Assembly: GCA_002449785.1 (NCBI GenBank)
Contig: DJXP01000001.1
Coordinates: 1 to 18,067 of the forward strand
Source of the DNA: Clostridiales bacterium UBA7001
GTDB lineage: Bacteria; Bacillota; Clostridia; TANB77; CAG-508
Length of the DNA stretch: 18,067 nt
Direction: 5' to 3'
Under the pieces are notes generated by a model, which saw only the letters and a list, made by a program, of their open reading frames with translations, had not been told where the DNA came from and did no database searches. Positions 14,750 to 18,067 of the stretch are shown here, one piece after another (the first letter of the stretch is position 1; every line of letters begins with the position of its first letter). The position numbers were made by a program, and so were the translations under genes.

Positions 14750-14788
14750 AAAAAGCTCATAGACTCTGAGAGAAGCTATGAGCTTTTT
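14750..14788 (+). terminator. Terminator of HTH-membrane gene A
   Basis: AAAAAGCTCATAG (14750-14762) pairs with CTATGAGCTTTTT (14776-14788). It is a near-duplicate of 13492-13528, including the GAGAGAA part of the loop. Confidence 0.8.
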
Positions 14789-14845
14789 CACACAGAACAC
14801 TTTTTCAAAAGTGTTCTAGTATGTTAGAACACTTCTAGAAAGTGT
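14789..14845. repeat. Alternating-arm hairpin repeat, copy 2
   Basis: AGAACACTTT (14794-14803) pairs with AAAGTGTTCT (14808-14817). Alternatively AAGTGTTCTA (14809-14818) pairs with TAGAACACTT (14825-14834) around the same GTATGT loop as in copy 1. A fourth arm AAGTGT (14840-14845) can pair with ACACTT (14829-14834). Compared with copy 1 the loop and TAGTATGTTAGAAC are kept, while the inner arm bases change in a compensating way. Confidence 0.65.
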
Positions 14846-14855
14846 ATTAAAAATA

Positions 14856-14884
14856 TCGACTTTTGTATTTCGTTATAGTACAAT
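14856..14884 (+). promoter_or_regulatory. Promoter of the RHH antitoxin-like gene
   Basis: TCGACT (14856-14861), 17 bases, TACAAT (14879-14884), 25 bases before the proposed start codon. Confidence 0.5.
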
Positions 14885-14909
14885 TTATGTAGAAGGGGAG
14901 TTGGTAAAT

Positions 14910-15134
14910 ATGACTATTTCAGTAAGATTAAATGAAGAAGATGAAAAACTAATAAGAAACTATGCTGAATTAAATAATATTTCAATATCTGACTTAATTA
15001 GAACAGCAGTGCTTGAGAAAATAGAAAATGAATATGACAGAGAAGTATATAAAAAAGCTAGAAAAGAATTTAAAGGAAAACAAAAAACATATTCGTTAAA
15101 AGAAACGAAAAATGAATTAGGATTATCAAAATAA
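14910..15134 (+). CDS. RelB/RHH-type antitoxin-like protein without an adjacent toxin
   Basis: 74 residues. The first strand MTISVRLNEEDEKLIRNYAELNNISISDLIRTAVLEKIE is the ribbon-helix-helix DNA-binding fold: strand TISVRL, helix EEDEKLIRNYAEL, turn NNIS, helix SDLIRTAVLEKI. It is followed by YDREVYKKARKEF...TYSLKETKNELGL, the toxin-wrapping tail typical of RelB-family antitoxins (DUF6290-like). Normally a RelE toxin gene overlaps the antitoxin stop. Here the stop is followed directly by a 15-bp terminator, so no toxin is present. It may be a solitary antitoxin, an anti-addiction remnant or an independent repressor. ATG at 14910 is chosen because AAGGGGAG (14893-14900) is nine bases upstream; the TTG at 14901 would touch it. 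Confidence 0.85.
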   Translation: MTISVRLNEEDEKLIRNYAELNNISISDLIRTAVLEKIENEYDREVYKKARKEFKGKQKTYSLKETKNELGLSK

Positions 15135-15170
15135 AATAGTAATACTAGTGCTAGTATTACTATTTTATTT
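15133..15170. terminator. Very strong, near-perfect palindromic terminator
   Basis: AAAATAGTAATACTA (15133-15147), loop GTGC, TAGTATTACTATTTT (15152-15166), then ATTTT. The perfect 15-bp stem starts inside the antitoxin stop codon. Confidence 0.85.
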
Positions 15171-15185
15171 TGTTGTTAACTTTTT

Positions 15186-15216
15186 TTGACACTTTTCAAA
15201 TCTAAATTGGTAGATT
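15186..15216 (+). promoter_or_regulatory. Promoter of second HTH-membrane gene (N19 type)
   Basis: TTGACA (15186-15191), 19 bases, TAGATT (15211-15216). It aligns without gaps with 13703-13733: shared TTGACA, TTCAA, AAA, TGGTAGA and T. The conservation between promoters of the two related genes suggests a common regulator, possibly the HTH proteins themselves. Confidence 0.45.
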
Positions 15217-15270
15217 ATTTATTTGATTAAATGTATACTAAAAGTAGTAAAAATGAAAGAAGGATTCAGA

Positions 15271-16266
15271 ATGAAATTTAATGAAAAACTTCAGAATTTA
15301 AGAAAAGAAAAAGGACTAAGTCAAGAAGAGTTAGGTGAGAAACTAGGAGTAACAAGACAAACAGTTTCAAAATGGGAACTAGGATCTACATCACCTAAAT
15401 TAGATGATTTAATTAAAATAAGTGAATTATTTAGTATTTCTATTGATGAGTTAACAGGAAAGCAAGAAGAACAAGTTACTTCTCAAAAGGAAATAAAAGA
15501 CAAAAAACCTCGTAAATTAGTTTTAAAGGCCTTAAAAATAATAATACTTATTATCATTGTTCTTTATATATCTTGGTGCTTATACAAGTTTCTAATGCTA
15601 ACTAAAGCAGAAAAGGAGATAATACAAGCATTTTATAAGGTACAACCGCCAACATCATATGCTTATACATATAACCATGGTGATTCTGGTAATATTCTAG
15701 AATGGAAGTATATGTTATATGATGGAAAAAAAGAACATATGATAGACATACTTAATAGAAAGTATATCGTTTTTGAATTTCCTAGTACGGGTAATATCGT
15801 TGATGGAAAAGAAGTAGTTGATGATCCAGTAAAATATACTTTATATGATTTAGAAAATAAAACATATACAACAGGAATAGTAGAAGATTTAGAATATGAT
15901 TACTTTGAAGAATTTCATAATTATGATGAAATGGTAAATGAAGTGAATTCTAACATAGTACCAATTATAGGAGATATGCTTTCAGAATCAAAGTTAAAGA
16001 CATTTTTATTCATTATTAATCCAACTACTAGAGTGATTTCTAACAAAGATACTGTAGGAATTGAAAGAGGAATTTTTAATTTTACCAATGATTACTATAC
16101 ATTTGGCATGGAGAAACCAAGAGAATTGATAGTGTATATGAGAACTAATACTAATAATAAAAATAAGACTGAAAGAGAAGATGTTAGTTGTACAATTACG
16201 ACAAAAGAAAGTTTTGAAGAATTTATTTCAGGATATAACTTAGATGAATTTTCTGAAATTAAATAG
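15271..16266 (+). CDS. XRE-type HTH protein with one membrane helix and an exported domain (B)
   Basis: 331 residues. Residues ~3-63 are a Cro/CI-type helix-turn-helix (LRKEKGLSQEELGEKLGVTRQ, then VSKWELGSTSPKL), closely similar to gene A at 13789. Residues ~64-85 are a charged linker, and ~87-108 are one membrane helix after a Lys/Arg-rich stretch. Residues ~110-331 are an exported domain of unknown family, Tyr/Asp/Glu-rich and probably beta-rich. The expected role is a membrane-bound DNA-binding regulator that senses something outside. ATG at 15271 is chosen because GAAGGA (15259-15264) lies six bases upstream; in-frame starts at 15223 and 15253 lack a site. It is the last gene before the TTGGCAC cluster and the tRNA end. 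Confidence 0.85.
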   Translation: MKFNEKLQNLRKEKGLSQEELGEKLGVTRQTVSKWELGSTSPKLDDLIKISELFSISIDELTGKQEEQVTSQKEIKDKKPRKLVLKALKIIILIIIVLYISWCLYKFLMLTKAEKEIIQAFYKVQPPTSYAYTYNHGDSGNILEWKYMLYDGKKEHMIDILNRKYIVFEFPSTGNIVDGKEVVDDPVKYTLYDLENKTYTTGIVEDLEYDYFEEFHNYDEMVNEVNSNIVPIIGDMLSESKLKTFLFIINPTTRVISNKDTVGIERGIFNFTNDYYTFGMEKPRELIVYMRTNTNNKNKTEREDVSCTITTKESFEEFISGYNLDEFSEIK

Positions 16267-16276
16267 CTTTGAAAAG

Positions 16277-16402
16277 TTGGCACAAAATATATTGCAGTTG
16301 TATCAAGACATACAGAATTTTACGTGCCAATTTTTTGCGTTTGGCACTCTCAAAGGGTGCCAATTTTTTTATAACTTGAATTTTTGGCACTCTTTTTGGC
16401 AC
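16277..16402. repeat. Cluster of six TTGGCAC/GTGCCAA half-sites
   Basis: TTGGCAC at 16277, 16341, 16384 and 16396; the inverse GTGCCAA at 16324 and 16357. The pair 16341-16363 makes a 9-bp hairpin (TTGGCACTC, loop TCAAA, GGGTGCCAA) followed by T7, so it can terminate gene B. The 16277/16324 pair is also followed by T6. The repetition, alternating orientation and closeness to the tRNA end resemble arm-type sites of an integrated element; that is inference. Confidence 0.65.
16341..16370 (+). terminator. Terminator of HTH-membrane gene B
   Basis: TTGGCACTC pairs with GGGTGCCAA (one G-T pair) around TCAAA, followed by seven T. It is built from two of the TTGGCAC half-sites. Confidence 0.7.
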
Positions 16403-16433
16403 AAAAGTTGTAGAAAGCTGTATGATTTTGAAA

Positions 16434-16449
16434 GACGTTAAAAAACGTC
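16434..16449. repeat. Short hairpin GACGTT/AACGTC
   Basis: GACGTT (16434-16439), loop AAAA, AACGTC (16444-16449). It lies in the 270-base non-coding stretch between gene B and the tRNA; role unknown. Confidence 0.45.
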
Positions 16450-16498
16450 AAAAATAAAAATGCCCATTTTTAGCCTTTTTCAGCATCCAACGCAAAAA

Positions 16499-16533
16499 CA
16501 AAAAACCTTGAAATCTAATGATTTCAAGGTTTT
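16499..16533 (-). terminator. tRNA(CAT) terminator
   Basis: AAAACCTTGAAATC (16502-16515), loop TAAT, GATTTCAAGGTTTT (16520-16533). On the minus strand the stem is followed by T6 and lies three bases after the CCA of the tRNA. Confidence 0.8.
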
Positions 16534-16535
16534 AA

Positions 16536-16612
16536 TGGTGCGCCTTCAAGGATTCGAACCTTGGACCCACCGGTTATGAGCCGGTTGCTCTGACCAACTG
16601 AGCTAAAGGCGC
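16536..16612 (-). tRNA. tRNA-Met(CAT) (Met elongator, or Ile2 if the C is lysidinylated)
   Basis: On the minus strand: 7-bp acceptor GCGCCTT/AAGGCGC, D arm TAGCTCAGTTGGTCAGAGC, anticodon stem ACCGG/CCGGT with loop CTCATAA (anticodon CAT), T arm AAGG-TTCGAAT-CCTT, encoded CCA. The paired G1-C72 rules out initiator tRNA. CAT with this body could be elongator Met or tRNA-Ile2; the sequence does not decide it with certainty. Its last 11 bases are duplicated at 13421-13431. Confidence 0.9.
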
Positions 16613-16631
16613 ATTGCTTAACGCAAGATTA

Positions 16632-16660
16632 ATTATAAACGAAGAAGAAAAATATGTCAA
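16632..16660 (-). promoter_or_regulatory. tRNA(CAT) promoter
   Basis: Minus strand TTGACA (16660-16655), 17 bases, TATAAT (16637-16632): perfect consensus, diverging from the tRNA-Tyr promoter. Confidence 0.88.
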
Positions 16661-16709
16661 TAGTTTAAGCAAAAAAAAATCCATAATTGTTAAAAAATTA
16701 AAAAAGGTC

Positions 16710-16738
16710 TTGACAACTTGGAAATTTAACATTATAAT
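16710..16738 (+). promoter_or_regulatory. tRNA-Tyr promoter
   Basis: TTGACA (16710-16715), 17 bases, TATAAT (16733-16738): perfect consensus, 30 bases before the tRNA. Confidence 0.88.
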
Positions 16739-16767
16739 AAAATACGTGCTTAGGAAAAAGCACAAAT

Positions 16768-16853
16768 GGGTAGGTGGTCGAGTGGTTAAAGGCACCAGAC
16801 TGTAAATCTGGCCGCGTGAGCGTACGATGGTTCGAATCCATCCCTGCCCACCA
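16768..16853 (+). tRNA. tRNA-Tyr(GTA)
   Basis: Acceptor GGGTAGG/CCTGCCC, anticodon stem CCAGA/TCTGG with loop CTGTAAA (GTA), a long variable arm (CCGCGTGAGCGTACG) as expected for class II tRNA-Tyr, T arm GATGG-TTCGAAT-CCATC, encoded CCA. Confidence 0.95.
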
Positions 16854-16873
16854 CTTTTTATAATAAAAATTAG

Positions 16874-16902
16874 TTGACAAATAGAGTTTTATATAGTAAA
16901 AT
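16874..16902 (+). promoter_or_regulatory. Promoter of the tRNA-Val/Asp(/Phe) run
   Basis: TTGACA (16874-16879), 17 bases, TAAAAT (16897-16902), ~27 bases before tRNA-Val. tRNA-Asp follows tRNA-Val after five bases, so these two share the transcript. Confidence 0.8.
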
Positions 16903-16928
16903 ATCTCTTGTCAGTAAAAGTAATATTT

Positions 16929-17004
16929 GGTCGCTTAGCTCAGCTGGGAGAGCATCTGCCTTACAAGCAGGAGGTCATAGGTTCGAACCCTATAGCGACC
17001 ACCA
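16929..17004 (+). tRNA. tRNA-Val(TAC)
   Basis: Acceptor GGTCGCT/AGCGACC, anticodon stem CTGCC/GGCAG-type with loop TTACAAG (TAC), T arm TAGG-TTCGAAC-CCTA, encoded CCA. Confidence 0.95.
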
Positions 17005-17009
17005 CTTTT

Positions 17010-17086
17010 GGCCTGGTAGTTCAGTTGGTTAGAATGCCGCCCTGTCACGGCGGAGGTCGACGGTTCGAGCCCGTTCCAGGTCGCCA
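17010..17086 (+). tRNA. tRNA-Asp(GTC)
   Basis: Acceptor GGCCTGG/CCAGGTC (one G-T pair), anticodon stem CCGCC/GGCGG with loop CTGTCAC (GTC), discriminator G73 as required for Asp, encoded CCA. Confidence 0.95.
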
Positions 17087-17116
17087 AAATATCTAGCTCA
17101 ATACTAGATATTTTTT
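17087..17116 (+). terminator. Hairpin terminator between tRNA-Asp and tRNA-Phe
   Basis: AAATATCTAG (17087-17096), 7-base loop, CTAGATATTT (17104-17113) and a T run. No clear promoter is seen between it and tRNA-Phe, so it may be leaky or a processing signal. Confidence 0.6.
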
Positions 17117-17130
17117 ATATAATTGAATAT

Positions 17131-17206
17131 GGCTCTATAGCTCAGTTGGTAGAGCAGGGGACTGAAAATCCCCGTGTCAGTGGTTCGATTCCACTTGGAG
17201 CCACCA
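17131..17206 (+). tRNA. tRNA-Phe(GAA)
   Basis: Acceptor GGCTCTA/TGGAGCC, anticodon stem GGGGA/TCCCC with loop CTGAAAA (GAA), T arm AGTGG-TTCGATT-CCACT, encoded CCA. Confidence 0.95.
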
Positions 17207-17210
17207 GCGT

Positions 17211-17238
17211 AGTAGTAAGTTAAACTTACTACTTTTTT
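17211..17238 (+). terminator. tRNA operon terminator
   Basis: AGTAGTAAGT (17211-17220), loop TAA, ACTTACTACT (17224-17233), T6, four bases after the tRNA-Phe CCA. Confidence 0.85.
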
Positions 17239-17265
17239 CTTATGTAAAGAAGTGGAGCCATTACT

Positions 17266-17300
17266 AAAAAAGTTAGAAATCTATGAAATCTAGCTTTTTT
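17266..17300. terminator. Second terminator-like hairpin after the tRNA cluster
   Basis: AAAAAAGTTAGA (17266-17277) pairs with TCTAGCTTTTTT (17289-17300), with one G-T pair. TGGAGCCA just before it (17253-17260) repeats eight bases of the tRNA-Phe 3' end. Confidence 0.55.
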
Positions 17301-17310
17301 ATTTACTCAT

Positions 17311-17339
17311 TTGAATTTTATGTAAATTTGTGCTATAAT
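17311..17339 (+). promoter_or_regulatory. Promoter of the small membrane-protein gene
   Basis: TTGAAT (17311-17316), 17 bases, TATAAT (17334-17339) with an extended -10 (TGC before it). The ~75-base leader contains a two-tier hairpin. Confidence 0.7.
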
Positions 17340-17365
17340 TAAATAGAATGATGTAACTGTTAACG

Positions 17366-17395
17366 CTCATGACCTCACTTATTAGTGAGAATGAG
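17366..17395 (+). promoter_or_regulatory. Stem-loop in the leader of the small membrane-protein gene
   Basis: CTCAT (17366-17370) pairs with ATGAG (17391-17395). Inside it, CTCACT (17374-17379) pairs with AGTGAG (17384-17389) around a TATT-type loop. It ends about ten bases before the ribosome site AGAGGAGAGG (17405-17414), so it could affect translation or stability. Confidence 0.5.
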
Positions 17396-17418
17396 TTGCA
17401 CAAAAGAGGAGAGGAAAA

Positions 17419-17631
17419 ATGGAAAAAAAGGTAAAAGAAGCATTGGCACTCGCCTGCTTGATGGTTATGCCTGTAGCAGGTTATTGGAAAATGTACCAAC
17501 TGCAGCTCGTAATTGCAATTGGAACATTCATACTATATTCTAGCTATCAGCCGAGATGGATTCGGGTGCTCGTTAGAATGGTATGCATCGCAAATATAAT
17601 TTGCGATCTAATAGCAATAATACCCTCGTAA
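17419..17631 (+). CDS. Small membrane protein of unknown family
   Basis: 70 residues. A short charged N-terminus (MEKKVKEALAL) leads into a first hydrophobic segment at ~8-22, a second at ~27-41 and a third at ~48-68, separated by GYWKMYQ and QPRW. I recognise no family. Expression is supported by a good promoter, a strong ribosome site (GAGGAGAGG) four to five bases before the ATG and a tight terminator. The DNA is visibly richer in G and C than the neighbouring genes (codons such as CTC, GCC, TGC, CGG, GTG), which may indicate transfer or an RNA-level constraint. The coding end contains a perfect 9-bp inverted repeat (ATCGCAAAT 17587-17595 / ATTTGCGAT 17599-17607), and the stop codon sits in the loop of the terminator. 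A small toxin-like or signalling membrane peptide is possible, as is a structured RNA with a fortuitous frame. Confidence 0.65.
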   Translation: MEKKVKEALALACLMVMPVAGYWKMYQLQLVIAIGTFILYSSYQPRWIRVLVRMVCIANIICDLIAIIPS

Positions 17632-17643
17632 GAGGGTATTATT
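17616..17643. terminator. Terminator containing the stop codon in its loop
   Basis: AATAATACCCTC (17616-17627), loop GTAA, GAGGGTATTATT (17632-17643), then TTTT after one A. A perfect 12-bp stem; TAA at 17629-17631 is the stop of the small membrane-protein gene. Confidence 0.85.
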
Positions 17644-17703
17644 ATTTTCTGAGAAAATGATGTATACTTTTAGAGTGCATAAAAGTGGGATTTTGGTACT
17701 GTT

Positions 17704-17734
17704 ATAAACATAATAATTTTTTATTATGTTTTTA
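17704..17734. terminator. AT-only hairpin
   Basis: AACATAATAA pairs with TTATTATGTT around a T-rich loop, with T run after it. It is a weak stem and may be a backup terminator. The rest of 17644-17850 shows only AT-rich sequence and the promoter below. Confidence 0.4.
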
Positions 17735-17749
17735 GAAATCTAATAATTA

Positions 17750-17778
17750 TTGTTTTTTATTCATTTTTATGTTATAAA
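17750..17778 (+). promoter_or_regulatory. Possible promoter of the last gene
   Basis: TTGTTT (17750-17755), 17 bases, TATAAA (17773-17778). Plausible, but the region is so AT-rich that chance matches are likely. Confidence 0.45.
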
Positions 17779-17850
17779 TAAATATGTTATTAATAAGCAA
17801 TTTTTATTTAGTTTAAAATATTATATCTAATAAAAGAAAGGATATAAATT

Positions 17851-18067
17851 ATGGATAATTCATTAAAGTTTTTAGAATATAGAGAAAAATACAAAGAATT
17901 TTATTATAATAATTACTTTATAAGAGAAGATACTGAGGCTATATATATAGACTATGAGTTTGAAATTCCGAATTTAACAACTTTTAGACCAACAATTAAA
18001 ATATTAAAAAAAGCATTAAATTTTAAGAGCATTAATAATAAATGTGTTAATAATTTGGTATTTCATA
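17851..18067 (+). CDS. N-terminal part of an unknown protein (3' end outside window)
   Basis: An ATG at 17851 with AGAAAGGA (17835-17842) upstream opens a frame that stays open for 72 codons to the end of the window. It starts MDNSLKFLEYREKYKEFYYN and continues with an alternating hydrophobic/aromatic pattern (EAIYIDYEFEIPNLTTFRP), which suggests beta strands of a soluble protein. I cannot assign a family from this part. Confidence 0.75.
   Translation, partial: MDNSLKFLEYREKYKEFYYNNYFIREDTEAIYIDYEFEIPNLTTFRPTIKILKKALNFKSINNKCVNNLVFH

Larger units (their letters stand above)
13421..16546. mobile_element. Putative 3.1-kb island integrated in the 3' end of a tRNA(CAT) gene
   Basis: Bounded by direct repeats TGGTGCGCCTT at 13421-13431 and 16536-16546. 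The right copy is the 3' end (CCA, discriminator and acceptor strand) of the minus-strand tRNA, so it reads as attL-element-attR with the tRNA restored on the right. Each copy has a terminator-like hairpin immediately outside its CCA. Cargo: two HTH-membrane-exported-domain genes, one RHH antitoxin-like gene, two copies of a covarying hairpin repeat, and a cluster of TTGGCAC half-sites near the right end. No integrase, excisionase or replication gene is seen, so it would be a remnant or depend on a helper. The 11-bp repeat is short, so this is inference. Confidence 0.5.

Noticed and set aside
16277..16402. TTGGCAC motifs as sigma-54 promoters
   Set aside because: None has a GC element at the required distance (GG-N10-GC), and no gene starts suitably downstream.
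16244..16441. 65-codon plus-strand ORF after HTH gene B
   Set aside because: It has no ribosome site, its 5' end lies inside gene B, and it runs through the TTGGCAC hairpins, which explain the repeated FWH/FGT residues.
16279..16500. Minus-strand reading frames as the tail of a lost tyrosine integrase
   Set aside because: No R-H-x-x-R or catalytic Tyr context is present in any frame; the translated stretch is low-complexity and mirrors the repeats.
16908..17096. 62-codon ORF across tRNA-Val and tRNA-Asp
   Set aside because: It is a translation of tRNA sequence.
17251..17262. Second att-like copy of a tRNA 3' end (TGGAGCCA after tRNA-Phe)
   Set aside because: Only eight bases match, the interval is under 60 bases, and no element lies between; chance or an old remnant.

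Overview
The window is very A+T-rich and reads as a chromosomal segment of a Clostridia-type member of the Bacillota. The evidence is strong AGGAGG-type ribosome sites, textbook TTGACA/TATAAT promoters, LexA with a DinR-like box, MutS2 with a C-terminal Smr domain, an SmtB/CzrA-type metal sensor joined to a P1B ATPase, and a TrpS carrying the cysteine pattern of iron-sulfur TrpRS enzymes. The species cannot be named from the sequence alone.

Layout. 1-2700: the tail of an unknown gene, a YtrA-type GntR regulator, a TetR regulator, and an unrecognised 309-residue cytoplasmic protein with its own promoter and terminator. 2710-5470: a zinc/cadmium efflux operon. A perfect promoter is followed by a 12-2-12 SmtB/CzrA-like operator, then the ArsR-family sensor and an overlapping heavy-metal ATPase. 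5490-8700: housekeeping genes trpS, obgE and lexA. 8700-11039: mutS2 on the minus strand, sharing a perfect 13-bp bidirectional terminator with lexA. 11240-13380: a membrane-anchored glucosaminidase-like protein, a DUF3592-like membrane protein and a PF06541-like membrane protein.

13421-16546 looks like a 3.1-kb island in the 3' end of a tRNA(CAT) gene. An 11-bp copy of the tRNA 3' end (TGGTGCGCCTT) lies at each end in the same orientation, and a terminator-like hairpin lies directly outside the CCA of both copies. The interval holds two related genes with an HTH, one membrane helix and an exported domain, driven by near-identical N19-spaced promoters. It also holds an orphan RelB/RHH-type antitoxin and an unusual density of hairpins. 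Two of these are repeats whose arms can pair in two mutually exclusive ways and differ between copies by compensating changes. A cluster of six TTGGCAC half-sites lies next to the tRNA end. No integrase is present, so this would be a decayed or non-autonomous element.

16536-17206 is a tRNA cluster: tRNA(CAT) on minus; Tyr, Val, Asp and Phe on plus, with divergent consensus promoters. It is followed by a small membrane-protein gene of different base composition with a structured leader and its stop codon in a terminator loop, and by the start of a gene that runs off the window.
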